Positions 46,502-57,488 of a DNA stretch of 64,000 bases are shown here, piece after piece. Below the pieces are notes generated by a model that saw only the letters and a list, made by a program, of their open reading frames with translations, did not search any database and was not told the origin of the DNA. How positions within the stretch are numbered: the stretch's first letter is position 1; each line of letters begins with the position of its first letter. Origin of the DNA: Frigoribacterium faeni. Lineage in GTDB: Bacteria; Actinomycetota; Actinomycetes; Actinomycetales; Microbacteriaceae. A program made the translations under genes and the position numbers. The stretch covers positions 62,001-126,000 of the forward strand of contig NZ_JAAOYW010000003.1 in the NCBI RefSeq assembly GCF_011761235.1, read 5' to 3'.

Positions 46502-46790
46502 GTGGTCCCCGCGGGTGCCGGCCCCAGAGCGGCGCGGACGGCGCTCGCGTGACGGGGGCCGTCCCGGATGACGCCCGGGGGGACGGTCGAGGAGGTGCGT
46601 GTGGAGTTGTCGGAGCCACCTCGGCACCTGAGACCATGACACGCTCCCCCCGAACGGGTGTCAAGAGGGGGCGTCGCCCGCGGGGCGAAGTCGGCGCACA
46701 TCCGCGCGGGCGTGGCCGGGGGAGGCCACGCGACGAGCGCACGCGGCCGGCCGCCGCCTCCTCGGCTCGCGTCCCGGCGCGTGGACCGCG
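46502..46790. other. Non-coding region between gcvP terminator and CPBP gene
   Basis: No gene supported. On the minus strand TTGACA, a 17-base spacer and TGTCAT (about 46635-46663) resemble a promoter reading toward the hairpin at 46455-46501; a short antisense or small RNA is conceivable but nothing else supports it. Confidence 0.35.
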
Positions 46791-47639
46791 TCAGGAGGGC
46801 AGGCCGAACGCCGCCGGGAACGCCGTCGCGGCCCAGGGGTAGCCGACGAAGACGGCCGCGTCCATGAGCAGGTGCGCGACGACGAGCGGCAGCACGCGGC
46901 CCGTCCGCGTGTAGAGCCAGCCGAAGACGAGCCCCATGACGACGTTGCCGACGAAGGCGCCGAAGCCCTGGTAGAGGTGGTAGCTGCCGCGCAGCAGGGC
47001 GGCGGCGACGATGATCGGCCAGGTGCGCCAGCCGAGGTCGCGCAGGCGGGCGAACAGGTAGGCCACGACGATGACCTCCTCGGTCACGCCGGCGCGGAGG
47101 GCCGAGAGCAGCAGCACCGGCACCGTCCACCACTGGGCGGCGAGGTCGGTCGGGACGACCGTGACGGTCAGGTCGAGCGCCTTGCCCACGAGGTAGAGCC
47201 CGATGCCCGGGACGCCGATGGCGAGCGCGAGCCCCGCCCCGCCGAGCACGTCGCGGCCGGCGCGGGAGAAGTCGACCCCCAGCCGGCCGAGGTGCGGCCG
47301 GGCCTCGCTCCAGAGCAGGTAGGCGACGAGCGCCACCGGCACGAGGTCGACGGCGATGCCGACCAGCTGGTAGATCAGGTCGAAGACGGGGCGGTCGCTG
47401 AGCGACGAGTTCAGGGTCGCGGTCTGCTGCGAGAGGGCCTGGTCGCGCGTCAGCCGGTTCGCGATCGACAGCAGCGAGTAGACGGCCGAGGCCCCGAGCG
47501 ACAGCCCGAGCACGATCGCGATCTCGACCCGGAGGCGCGCGCGGCCCGGTCGCATCGGTCCCGTCGCGACGGGGGCGGCCCCGTCGCCCCGTGGCGTCTG
47601 CCCCCCGGATGCAGGTAGCGTGTCGTCTCTGTCGCTCAC
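46791..47639 (-). CDS. CPBP-family intramembrane glutamic endopeptidase-like protein
   Basis: A 282-aa protein with about eight membrane helices. CPBP motif 1 is represented by TEEVIVVAYLFARL, motif 2 by LLRGSYHLYQGFGAF, motif 3 by VVAHLLMDA. The catalytic Glu pair and His residues are present, but the Arg of the usual EExxxR is replaced by a hydrophobic residue, as I recall for an actinobacterial subgroup. Substrate unknown. The GTG start at 47639 was chosen over a longer open frame because the extra region is Arg-rich and lacks signals. Confidence 0.85.
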   Translation of the reverse strand: MSDRDDTLPASGGQTPRGDGAAPVATGPMRPGRARLRVEIAIVLGLSLGASAVYSLLSIANRLTRDQALSQQTATLNSSLSDRPVFDLIYQLVGIAVDLVPVALVAYLLWSEARPHLGRLGVDFSRAGRDVLGGAGLALAIGVPGIGLYLVGKALDLTVTVVPTDLAAQWWTVPVLLLSALRAGVTEEVIVVAYLFARLRDLGWRTWPIIVAAALLRGSYHLYQGFGAFVGNVVMGLVFGWLYTRTGRVLPLVVAHLLMDAAVFVGYPWAATAFPAAFGLPS

Positions 47640-47707
47640 GGCCCGATCGTACGGGACGCACCGGCCGGCCGCGGATGATACCCGGCAGCTGTCTGATTTC
47701 TCGCAGC

Positions 47708-47745
47708 GGATCCTTGCGCCTCGCGCCCGGCACGCGCAACGGATC
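47708..47745. promoter_or_regulatory. Possible operator upstream of the opp operon
   Basis: Inverted repeat GGATCCTTGCGC (47708-47719) and GCGCAACGGATC (47734-47745), one bulge, with a third related CGCAACGATCC further on (about 47756). It is about 90 bp upstream of the promoter of the opp operon and near the CPBP start. No regulator is identifiable. Confidence 0.35.
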
Positions 47746-47805
47746 GACCCTCCACGCAACGATCCGGCGAGTTGGTTTCCGTCGTGTAACCGTTGCCCGT
47801 GGGGT

Positions 47806-47835
47806 TTGGAGATGGCTGAGCCCGGTGCTTAGGGT
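47806..47835 (+). promoter_or_regulatory. Predicted promoter of the opp operon
   Basis: TTGGAG (47806-47811), 18-bp spacer, TAGGGT (47830-47835), fitting the actinobacterial -35/TANNNT pattern. It gives a leader of roughly 60 nt ending in AGGAGG. Confidence 0.5.
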
Positions 47836-47901
47836 GACTGCATCCAACGCGGCGAGGCTCATGGGGGCCCCGCTGCGTCCTTTCCCGCATCAGGAGGAAC
47901 A

Positions 47902-49524
47902 TTGAAGAAGACGCGCATGGGCCTCGGGGCCATCGCCGTCGTGGGGACGGCAGCACTCGTCCTCACGGGCTGCGCCAGCGGCGGAGGGTCGGACGACGAC
48001 ACCTCCGGCGACGCGAGCGCCATCATCACCACCAACGGCACCGAGCCCGAGAACCCGCTGATCCCCTCGGACACCACCGAGACCGGCGGCGGCCGCATCG
48101 TCACCTCGATCTTCGCGGGCCTCATCAGCTACAACGCCGACGGCACGACCAAGAACGAGGTCGCCGAGAGCATCGAGAGCGACGACGCCACCGTGTGGAC
48201 GATCACGCTCAAGGACGGCTGGAAGTTCACCGACGGCACCGACGTCACCGCCGAGTCGTTCACCAAGGCCTGGAACTGGGCCGCGAGCTTCGACAACGCC
48301 GCCAACTCGTCCGGCGCGTCGTTCTTCGACAACTTCGTCGGCTACGACGACACCGCCCAGAGCGACCTCGACCTGACCGTCGACAGCGACACCCAGTTCA
48401 CGGTCACGCTGAAGTCCCCCGAGGCCGACTTCCCGCTGCGCCTCGGCTACTCGGCCTACTCGCCGCTGCCCGAGTCGTTCTACGCCGACCCCGCCGCCTT
48501 CGGCGAGAACCCCGTCGGCAACGGCCCCTACATGCTCGCGAGCGAGGGCGCCTGGACCCACAACCAGGGCATCAAGCTGGTGACGAACCCCGACTACGAC
48601 GGCAACCGCAAGCCGGCCAACGGCGGTCTCGACATCAACTTCTACACCTCGCTCGACTCGGCCTACGCCGACGTGCAGGGCGGCAACCTCGACGTGCTCG
48701 ACCAGATCGGGCCCGCGGCGTTCCAGACCTACCAGAGCGACTTCCCCGACACGAACGTCAACCAGCCCGCCGCGGTGTTCCAGGGCATGACGATCCCGCA
48801 GTACCTCGCGCACTTCGGCGACGACGAAGAGGGCAAGCTGCGCCGTCAGGCCATCTCGATGGCCATCAACCGCGACGACGTGACGAAGGTCATCTTCCAG
48901 GGCACCCGCACCCCCGCCAAGGACTGGACGAGCCCGGTCATCCCCGGCTACTCGGACGACCTGGAGGGCGAGGACGTCCTCTCCTACGACGCCGACGCGG
49001 CCAAGGACCTCTGGGACCAGGCCGACGCGATCTCGCCCTACGGCGACACCGTGTTCACCATCGGGTACAACTCCGACGGCGGCCACCAGGAGTGGGTCGA
49101 CGCCACGACCAACAGCATCGCGAGCACGCTCGGGATCAAGGCCGAGGGCAAGCCCTACGCGACCTTCGCGGAGTTCCGCACCGACGCCTCCGGCGGTGCC
49201 ATGACCGGTGCGTTCCGCTCCGGCTGGCAGGCCGACTACCCGTCGCTGTACAACTTCCTGTACCCGACGATGGCCACCGACGGCTCGTCCAACGACGGCA
49301 AGTACTCGAACCCCGAATTCGACGACCTGCTCGCCCAGGGCAGCGCCGCCAGCGACGTCGACGAGGCGAACGGCTACTACCAGCAGGCCCAGGAGATCCT
49401 CCTCGAGGACCTGCCGATCGTGCCGCTGTGGTACGCGAACGTGAACGGCGTCTGGGCCGACACGGTCAGCAACGTCGAGTACGGCTGGGACTCCGTCCCG
49501 CTCTACTCGCAGATCACGAAGTAG
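47902..49524 (+). CDS. Oligopeptide ABC transporter substrate-binding lipoprotein
   Basis: A 540-aa SBP family 5 (OppA/BldKB-like) lipoprotein; lipobox LVLTGC (Cys24). It shows TWTITLKDGWKFTDG-type signature residues, FTKAWNWAASF and ISMAINRDDVTKVIF. The start is TTG at 47902, supported by a perfect AGGAGG (47892-47897); TTG is rare here and the strong ribosome-binding site compensates. A hairpin after the gene may raise its level over the permeases. Confidence 0.95.
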   Translation: MKKTRMGLGAIAVVGTAALVLTGCASGGGSDDDTSGDASAIITTNGTEPENPLIPSDTTETGGGRIVTSIFAGLISYNADGTTKNEVAESIESDDATVWTITLKDGWKFTDGTDVTAESFTKAWNWAASFDNAANSSGASFFDNFVGYDDTAQSDLDLTVDSDTQFTVTLKSPEADFPLRLGYSAYSPLPESFYADPAAFGENPVGNGPYMLASEGAWTHNQGIKLVTNPDYDGNRKPANGGLDINFYTSLDSAYADVQGGNLDVLDQIGPAAFQTYQSDFPDTNVNQPAAVFQGMTIPQYLAHFGDDEEGKLRRQAISMAINRDDVTKVIFQGTRTPAKDWTSPVIPGYSDDLEGEDVLSYDADAAKDLWDQADAISPYGDTVFTIGYNSDGGHQEWVDATTNSIASTLGIKAEGKPYATFAEFRTDASGGAMTGAFRSGWQADYPSLYNFLYPTMATDGSSNDGKYSNPEFDDLLAQGSAASDVDEANGYYQQAQEILLEDLPIVPLWYANVNGVWADTVSNVEYGWDSVPLYSQITK

Positions 49525-49556
49525 GGTCGACGCGCACCGCGCTCGACCGGAGCTCG

Positions 49557-49596
49557 CGAGGGGTCCGGGCAGTGTCCTCACTGTCCGGGCCCCTCG
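49557..49596 (+). terminator. Intra-operon attenuator/mRNA-stabilising hairpin
   Basis: 18-bp stem with two G-U pairs (49557-49574 and 49579-49596) around a 4-nt loop, between the binding-protein gene and its permeases. A TTTTT run follows 15 bases later. This layout commonly limits read-through so that binding protein is made in excess. Confidence 0.75.
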
Positions 49597-49673
49597 GCGG
49601 GCGTCACGACCGTTTTTCCCCCCCACCTCATGATTGCGACAACGATGCACGCGCAGCCGACTGAGGAGGCCTG

Positions 49674-50603
49674 ATGCTCTGGTACACCGGACGCCGGCTC
49701 CTCCAACTGATCCCCGTCTTCTTCGGGGCGACGTTCCTCATCTACTTCATGGTCTTCGCGCTGCCCGGGGACCCCGTGGCCGCGCTCTTCGGCGACAAGA
49801 CGCCCAGCCCGGCCGTCATCGAGGCCATCCGCGCCGAGTACAACCTCGACCAGCCGTTCATCGTGCAGTACCTGCTCTACATCGGCGGTCTCTTCACGGG
49901 CGACCTCGGCACCACGTTCTCGGGTCGACCCGTCGTCGACGAGCTGGTGCGCGCCTTCCCGATCACGTTCCGCCTGGCCATGCTCGCCCTCGTCTTCGAG
50001 GCCGTCGCCGGCATCCTCGTCGGGCTCGTCGCGGGCCTCTGCAAGGGCAAGATCTTCGACACGAGCGCGCTCGTCGTCAGCCTGCTGCTCATCTCCGTGC
50101 CCACGTTCGTCATCGGCTTCCTGCTGCAGTACGTCTTCGGCATCCAGCTCGGGCTGTTCCGCACCACCGTCAGCTCGCAGGCCCCGTGGTCCGAGCTCGT
50201 GCTGCCGGCCATCGTGCTCGCCTCGGTGTCGTTCGCGTACATCGTCCGCCTGACCCGCGCCTCCGTGGCCGAGAACTCGAGCGCCGACTTCGTGCGCACG
50301 GCGTCCGCCAAGGGGCTCACGCGCCGCCGCGTCGTCACGGTGCACATCCTCCGCAACTCGCTCGTGCCCGTGGTGACCTACCTCGGCGTCGACATCGGCT
50401 CGCTGATGGTCGGCGCGATCGTGACCGAGGGCATCTTCAACATCCAGGGCGTCGGCGGCACGGTCTACCGGGCGATCACGCTCGGCGAGGGCCCGACCGT
50501 CGTCTCGTTCGTCGCGGTGATGGTGATCATCTTCATGCTCGCCAACCTCCTCGTCGACCTCCTCTACGCCCTTCTCGACCCGAGGATCCGCTATGCCAAG
50601 TAA
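49674..50603 (+). CDS. Oligopeptide ABC transporter permease, OppB type
   Basis: A 309-aa permease with six membrane helices; FALPGDPVAALFGDK and the EAA loop FVRTASAKGLTRRRVVTVHIL are diagnostic. AGGAGG precedes the ATG. It overlaps the OppC-type gene by 11 bp. Confidence 0.95.
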   Translation: MLWYTGRRLLQLIPVFFGATFLIYFMVFALPGDPVAALFGDKTPSPAVIEAIRAEYNLDQPFIVQYLLYIGGLFTGDLGTTFSGRPVVDELVRAFPITFRLAMLALVFEAVAGILVGLVAGLCKGKIFDTSALVVSLLLISVPTFVIGFLLQYVFGIQLGLFRTTVSSQAPWSELVLPAIVLASVSFAYIVRLTRASVAENSSADFVRTASAKGLTRRRVVTVHILRNSLVPVVTYLGVDIGSLMVGAIVTEGIFNIQGVGGTVYRAITLGEGPTVVSFVAVMVIIFMLANLLVDLLYALLDPRIRYAK

Positions 50604-51546
50604 CGACTCGTCGGCCCTCTCGGCCGACCACTTCGTCGCCGATCTCGAGGAGACGCCGATCCGGGCCGTCGACGCGATCGACGAGTCCGAGAAGCCGCGC
50701 AGCAGCTGGAACGACGCGTGGGACGCCATGAAGCGCCGCCCGACCTTCTGGATCGCCGCGGGCCTCATCGTCGTCGTCGTCGTGGTCGCCCTGTTCCCCG
50801 GGCTGTTCACCGGCGTCGACCCCCGTGCCGCGTCGCTGACCAAGAGCAACCAGGGCGGCGAGAGCGGCCACCCGCTCGGCTTCACGCTGCAGGGCGCCGA
50901 CGTCTTCTCGCGCATCGTCTGGGGCACCCGTGCCTCGCTGACGGTGGGCCTGCTCGCGACCGTCATCGTGACGCTCGTCGGCGTCGTCATCGGCTCGCTC
51001 GCGGGCTTCTACGGCGGCTGGCTCGACGCGATCGTGTCGCGCATCGGCGACATCTTCTTCGCCATCCCCACCGTGCTCGGCGCCATCGTGCTCATGTCGA
51101 TCCTGCCGGTGCGCACGCCCCTCACGGTGGCGCTCGTTCTGTCGGTCTTCGCCTGGCCGCAGATCGCGCGCGTCATGCGCGGCTCGGTGCTCAGCGCCCG
51201 CGCCAGCGACTACGTGACCGCGTCGGCCGCCCTCGGCGTCTCGCGGTTCCGCATCCTCGTGCGCCACGTCGTGCCGAACGCCATCACCCCGGTGATCGTC
51301 GTGGCCACGGTCTCGCTCGGCACGTTCATCGTCGCCGAGGCGACCCTGTCGTTCCTCGGCATCGGCCTGCCGCCGAGCACCATGTCGTGGGGCAACGACA
51401 TCAACAACGCGCGCACCTCGCTGCGCGTGGCCCCGGCCCCGCTGTTCTGGCCCGCGGCCGCGCTGTCGATCACGGTGCTGTCGTTCCTCCTCATGGGCGA
51501 CGTCGTGCGCGACGCCCTCGACCCGAAGGCGAGGGCGCGTCGATGA
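50593..51546 (+). CDS. Oligopeptide ABC transporter permease, OppC type
   Basis: A 317-aa permease with a long hydrophilic N-terminus, then FWIAAGLIVVVVVVALFPGLF, the GADVFSRIVWGTRASL motif (LGTDxxGRD equivalent) and DYVTASAALGVSRFRILVRHV as EAA loop. Unlike its paralogue at 27422, the aspartate of GRD is replaced, but the overall pattern is clear. Stop overlaps the ATPase start (ATGA). Confidence 0.94.
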   Translation: MPSNDSSALSADHFVADLEETPIRAVDAIDESEKPRSSWNDAWDAMKRRPTFWIAAGLIVVVVVVALFPGLFTGVDPRAASLTKSNQGGESGHPLGFTLQGADVFSRIVWGTRASLTVGLLATVIVTLVGVVIGSLAGFYGGWLDAIVSRIGDIFFAIPTVLGAIVLMSILPVRTPLTVALVLSVFAWPQIARVMRGSVLSARASDYVTASAALGVSRFRILVRHVVPNAITPVIVVATVSLGTFIVAEATLSFLGIGLPPSTMSWGNDINNARTSLRVAPAPLFWPAAALSITVLSFLLMGDVVRDALDPKARARR

Positions 51547-53303
51547 CCTCCGAGACCACCCCCCGCACCCGGGCCGGCCGCACCGGCGAGCCCGGCGCGC
51601 CCCTGCTCGAGATCAAGGGCCTCAAGATCGGCTTCAAGACCCAGGCCGGCTACGTCGACGCCGTCCGCGGCGTGGACATCACGATGCGCCAGGGCGAGAG
51701 CCTCGCCATCGTCGGCGAGTCCGGCTCGGGCAAGTCGACGACGGCCACGTCGATCATCGACCTGCTGCCCGGCACCGGCCAGGTGACCGGCGGCCAGATC
51801 ATCTTCGACGGCAAGGACCTCACGAAGGCCTCGGCCGCCGAGATCCAGGCCATCCGCGGCCGGGAGATCGGCTACGTGCCGCAGGACCCGATGTCGAACC
51901 TCAACCCGGTCTGGAGCATCGGGTTCCAGGTCGAGGAGGCGATCCGTGCGAACGGCGTCGCCACCGGCAAGCAGGCGGTCCGCGACCGCGCCGTCGAGGT
52001 GCTGAAGGAGGCCGGGCTCGGGGACGCCGACCAGCGCCTCAAGCAGTTCCCGCACCAGTTCTCGGGCGGCATGCGCCAGCGCGTGCTGATCGGCATCGGC
52101 CTCTCGTCGCGCCCGAAGCTGCTCATCGCCGACGAGCCGACCTCGGCCCTCGACGTCACCGTGCAGCGTCGGATCCTCGACCACCTCGAGACCCTCACGC
52201 GCGACTACGGCACCTCGGTGCTCTTCATCACGCACGACCTCGGCCTCGCGGCCGAGCGTGCCGAGAAGCTCGTGGTCATGTACAAGGGCCGCGTCGTCGA
52301 GTCAGGTCCCTCGAAGGAGATCCTGGCGAACCCGCAGCACCCGTACACGAAGCGCCTCGTGGCCGCGGCGCCCAGCCTCGCGAGCCGCCGCATCCAGTCG
52401 ACGATCGAGCCTGCCTCGACGTCCGACGTCGCGGTGTCCGCCGAGGGCTCGGAGGACGCCGAGCTGATCGCCCGTGCCCACCAGCGCGAGCAGGCCGGCA
52501 AGGCGGCGACCGACTACATCGCGGTCGACAACCTGTCGAAGACCTACCGCATCCGTCAGGGCGGCTTCTCGACCACCGAGCTGAAGGCCGTCGACGACGT
52601 GTCGTTCCGCATCCCCAAGGGCACCACCATGGCGCTCGTCGGCGAGTCGGGCTCGGGCAAGTCGACGGTGGCCAAGCTCGTGCTGCAGCTCGAGTCGATC
52701 ACCTCCGGCACGGTGTCGATCGGCGGCCAGAGCGTCGGCGCCCTGCGGGGCAAGGAGCTCTTCGACTTCCGTCGGCGCGTCCAGCCGGTGTTCCAGGACC
52801 CGTACGGCTCGCTCGACCCGATGTACAGCGTCGGCAACACCATCGCCGAGCCGCTCGTCACCCACGGCATCGGCGACCGCGCCAGCCGTCAGGCCCGGGT
52901 GCGCGAGCTGCTCGACCAGGTGTCGCTGCCGGCGTCGACGGTCAACCGCTACCCGAACGAGCTCTCCGGCGGCCAGCGTCAGCGCATCGCCGTGGCCCGG
53001 GCGCTGGCGCTCAAGCCCGACGTGATCGTGCTCGACGAGGCGGTGTCCGCGCTCGACGTGCTGGTCCAGGGGCAGATCCTCGACCTGCTCACCGACCTGC
53101 AGACCGAGCTGGGGCTGACGTACCTCTTCATCACGCACGACCTCGCCGTCGTCCGCCTCATCGCGGACAACGTGGCGGTCATGCAGAAGGGGCGCATCGT
53201 CGAGGCGGGCACGACGGACGCGATCTTCGCGGAGCCGTCGAAGCAGTACACCCGCGAGCTGCTCGAGGCGATCCCCGGCGCGCACTTCGAGTTCGGGCGC
53301 TGA
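51543..53303 (+). CDS. Oligopeptide ABC transporter fused ATPase, OppD-OppF type
   Basis: A 586-aa protein with two ATPase domains: [37 protein letters not shown] in the first; [37 protein letters not shown] in the second. PHQ.GMRQR and the C-terminal oligopeptide zone [11 protein letters not shown] are typical of Opp proteins. It powers the permease pair just upstream. Same fused architecture as the 30203 gene, moderately diverged. Confidence 0.95.
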   Translation: MTSETTPRTRAGRTGEPGAPLLEIKGLKIGFKTQAGYVDAVRGVDITMRQGESLAIVGESGSGKSTTATSIIDLLPGTGQVTGGQIIFDGKDLTKASAAEIQAIRGREIGYVPQDPMSNLNPVWSIGFQVEEAIRANGVATGKQAVRDRAVEVLKEAGLGDADQRLKQFPHQFSGGMRQRVLIGIGLSSRPKLLIADEPTSALDVTVQRRILDHLETLTRDYGTSVLFITHDLGLAAERAEKLVVMYKGRVVESGPSKEILANPQHPYTKRLVAAAPSLASRRIQSTIEPASTSDVAVSAEGSEDAELIARAHQREQAGKAATDYIAVDNLSKTYRIRQGGFSTTELKAVDDVSFRIPKGTTMALVGESGSGKSTVAKLVLQLESITSGTVSIGGQSVGALRGKELFDFRRRVQPVFQDPYGSLDPMYSVGNTIAEPLVTHGIGDRASRQARVRELLDQVSLPASTVNRYPNELSGGQRQRIAVARALALKPDVIVLDEAVSALDVLVQGQILDLLTDLQTELGLTYLFITHDLAVVRLIADNVAVMQKGRIVEAGTTDAIFAEPSKQYTRELLEAIPGAHFEFGR

Positions 53304-53346
53304 CCCGCCGACCGGCTGACCCGCCGACCGGCTGACCCGCCGAGCG
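53301..53346 (+). repeat. Tandem 16-bp repeats starting at the OppDF stop codon
   Basis: TGACCCGCCGACCGGC occurs at 53301-53316 and 53317-53332, then a partial copy at 53333-53346. The first TGA is the stop codon, so each unit supplies a further stop in the same spacing class. Confidence 0.85.
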
Positions 53347-53356
53347 TGGGCTCCCG

Positions 53357-53398
53357 AGGGGCCCTCCGACCGTGCCGAGAGCACGGGGGAGGGCCCCT
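53357..53398 (+). terminator. Intrinsic terminator after the opp operon
   Basis: Outer stem AGGGGCCCTCC (53357-53367) with GGAGGGCCCCT (53388-53398), inner stem CGTGC/GCACG, followed by TTT. It separates the opp operon from typA. Confidence 0.85.
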
Positions 53399-53477
53399 TT
53401 ACCACGTGCCGTAGACTGTTTCCCGCCGGGCTACGTCCCGAGCACCTCCCCTGACTCCCCTCGTAAGGAATACATCC

Positions 53478-55388
<1,911 letters not shown>

Positions 55389-55412
55389 CAGCACCGACCC
55401 CACCAGGTCACC

Positions 55413-55448
55413 GAGGAGGCGCCCCGCAGTCGTGCGGGGCGCCTCCTC
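55413..55448. terminator. Terminator hairpin after typA
   Basis: Perfect 16-bp stem GAGGAGGCGCCCCGCA (55413-55428) with TGCGGGGCGCCTCCTC (55433-55448) and loop GTCG, 24 bp after the stop. Confidence 0.9.
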
Positions 55449-55521
55449 TGGTCTGTGGGCGCGTCTGCACACGCCGCACGTTCGGCGGTCGCGTCCAGCG
55501 TCGGCCGCTACGGTCGTCGCC

Positions 55522-56040
55522 GTGACCACGCTCATCCGAACCCCTCGCGCCCGTCTCGTCCGCTCCGCCTCCGCCCTGCTGCTCGCGGGCGGCGTCGTCG
55601 TGGGCCTGACCGCCTGCGGCGAGGGCTCGATGGTCGACAACATCGTCGGCAGCGCGGTCGACTAGGGCGTGGAGAGCGTTCGCGGCACCGTCGAGGAGGC
55701 GGTGGGCGACGTGCTCGGCGGCGCGAGCGTCTCGACCGACGGCACGCTGCCCGACTCGTTCCCGGCCGAGGTGCCGCTGCTCGACGGCACGGTCCGCGGC
55801 GGGGGAGCAGGGCCCGAGGGCACCGGCTGGGTGGCGCAGCTCACCGTCGGCAGCCTCGACGACTTCGCGACGGCGCAGACGCAGCTCGAGGGCGCGGGCT
55901 ACACGGCGAGCGGGGTGAACACGGACGGCGACACCGCCCTCGGCACGTTCACGGGCTCGACGTACCGTGTGCTCCTCACGCTGACGACCCAGGCGTCCGA
56001 CGGCGCCGTCGTCGCCACCTACGTCGTCACGCCGCTCTAG
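55522..56040 (+). pseudogene. Lipoprotein gene interrupted by an in-frame amber codon
   Basis: A GTG at 55522, seven bases after TACGGT (leaderless), opens a lipoprotein with lipobox VVGLTAC (Cys32). It hits TAG at 55663-55665 after 47 residues. The same frame then continues without another stop to 56040, giving 123 residues of coherent sequence from GTG 55669 (VRGTVEEAVGDVLGG, LPDSFPAEVPLLDG, GWVAQLTVGSLDDFATA). The two halves read as one protein: an amphipathic helix spans the stop and the second half has no signal peptide. Most likely a nonsense mutation, less likely readthrough or a sequence error. The family is an actinobacterial lipoprotein of unknown function. Confidence 0.7.
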
Positions 56041-56117
56041 CCGGGCGCAGGCGTCGGCGCCGCCGTCGCCGTGACGACGGCACGAGCACGCGGGGCGGCG
56101 GCATATCCTGTCGGGTG

Positions 56118-57449
56118 ATGACGTACTTCGGCCCCGCCTCGACCGATCCCCGCCCGGACGCCCCCTCAGCCCTGCGGGCGGAGCGGGTCCTCTTCGTGCA
56201 CGCGCACCCGGACGACGAGACCATCGCGACGGGCGGCACGATCGCGGCCCTCGTCGACGCCGGCGCCCAGGTCACCATCGTCACCTGCACGCGCGGCGAG
56301 CTCGGCGAGGTCATGCCCGACGACCTGGCGCGACTGCGCGGCGACGAGGCCGCCCTGGCCGCGCACCGCGAGGTCGAGATCGCCGAGGCGATGCGCGACC
56401 TCGGCGTCCGCGACCACCGGTTCCTCGGCGACCCCGAGGCCCGCACGGCCGGCCTGCCGGCGCGCGTGTACCGCGACAGCGGCATGGTCTGGCGATCCGA
56501 CGGGGTCGCGGGGCCGACGCCCGACCTGCACGGCGCGGCCTTCTGCGCCGCCGAGTTCGGCGAGATCGTCTCCGACCTGCAGGCCGTGGTCGAGTCGGTG
56601 CGGCCGACGGCGGTCGTCAGCTACGACGAGGACGGCGGCTACCACCACCCCGACCACGTCCGGGCCAACCGGGCCGCGGTGCGGGTCGCCCGCCTGGCCG
56701 AGGTGCCCTTCTTCGCGATCGTCGCCGGGGCCGAGCAGGCGACAGGCGCCGAGGCCGAGGCGCTGGCCGCCGACGACACCGTCCGCACCGTCGACGTGCG
56801 GCCCTCGACCGCCCGGCGCCTGGCCGCCCTGCGCCGCTACCGCACGCAGGTCGAGGTCGTCGACCTGCCCGAGGGCAGGGCCGGCGTGCGCTACCCCCAC
56901 GGCGCCGTGCACCCCGTCGGCACGACCGAGTCGTTCCGCTTCGTGCCCCAGCCCGACCCCCGGGCGGCGGGCCCGGCCGGGGCCTCCGAGTTCGCGGACA
57001 TGAGCACGAGCGGCCGGGTGGCGACCACCGTGCTCGCGCTCGTCGCCGGGGCCGTGTTCGGCGCGCTCGGCACCGTCGCGCACCAGGGCACCGTCACCGT
57101 CGCGGGGTCGCCGCTCTGGTCGGGGCTCGTGCTGTCGCTGGTGATGGCGGCCGCCCTGCTGGCCGGGATGCGCCTCCTCTTCGGCTCGCGCGTCGTCGCC
57201 GTCGCCACCGCCCTCGGCCTCCTCGGCGCCGCCGCGCTGCTCTCGCAGCCGGGGGCGGGCGGCTCCGCCCTCGTCCCGGCGAACGGCCCGGGCTACGCGT
57301 GGACGTTCGGGCCCCTGCTGATCGCCATGGTCGTGATCGCCTGGCCGACCCTGCCGCCTCGGGGCGGCGGCTCCGAGGGCGGGCCGGCCGACGCCTCCTC
57401 GGCGGGGCCGTCCGCGGTGCGGCCGGGCTCCCAGCCGACGGCGCGCTAG
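56118..57449 (+). CDS. PIG-L deacetylase fused to a C-terminal membrane domain
   Basis: 443 aa. Residues 25-290 are a PIG-L/LmbE zinc deacetylase with HAHPDDE (28-34) and HHPDHV, the zinc ligands of the MshB group, which deacetylates GlcNAc-inositol in mycothiol synthesis or related sugars. From residue 295 (internal ATG at 57000) follow about four membrane helices (VATTVLALVAGAVFGALG, LWSGLVLSLVMAAALLAGM, VVAVATALGLLGAAALL, LLIAMVVIAWP) resembling the DUF6113 proteins usually encoded as a separate gene here. It may be a true fusion or contain a second start. TATCCT lies eight bases before the ATG. Confidence 0.82.
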   Translation: MTYFGPASTDPRPDAPSALRAERVLFVHAHPDDETIATGGTIAALVDAGAQVTIVTCTRGELGEVMPDDLARLRGDEAALAAHREVEIAEAMRDLGVRDHRFLGDPEARTAGLPARVYRDSGMVWRSDGVAGPTPDLHGAAFCAAEFGEIVSDLQAVVESVRPTAVVSYDEDGGYHHPDHVRANRAAVRVARLAEVPFFAIVAGAEQATGAEAEALAADDTVRTVDVRPSTARRLAALRRYRTQVEVVDLPEGRAGVRYPHGAVHPVGTTESFRFVPQPDPRAAGPAGASEFADMSTSGRVATTVLALVAGAVFGALGTVAHQGTVTVAGSPLWSGLVLSLVMAAALLAGMRLLFGSRVVAVATALGLLGAAALLSQPGAGGSALVPANGPGYAWTFGPLLIAMVVIAWPTLPPRGGGSEGGPADASSAGPSAVRPGSQPTAR

Positions 57450-57488
57450 GCTGGACCCTCTGCCCGACGTGAAGGGAACCCCCCAGAC

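Noticed and set aside
46560-46660. Possible 6C-type actinobacterial small RNA because of CCCCCC runs
   Set aside because: The two C6 runs are on opposite strands, whereas 6C RNA needs both in loops of the same transcript.
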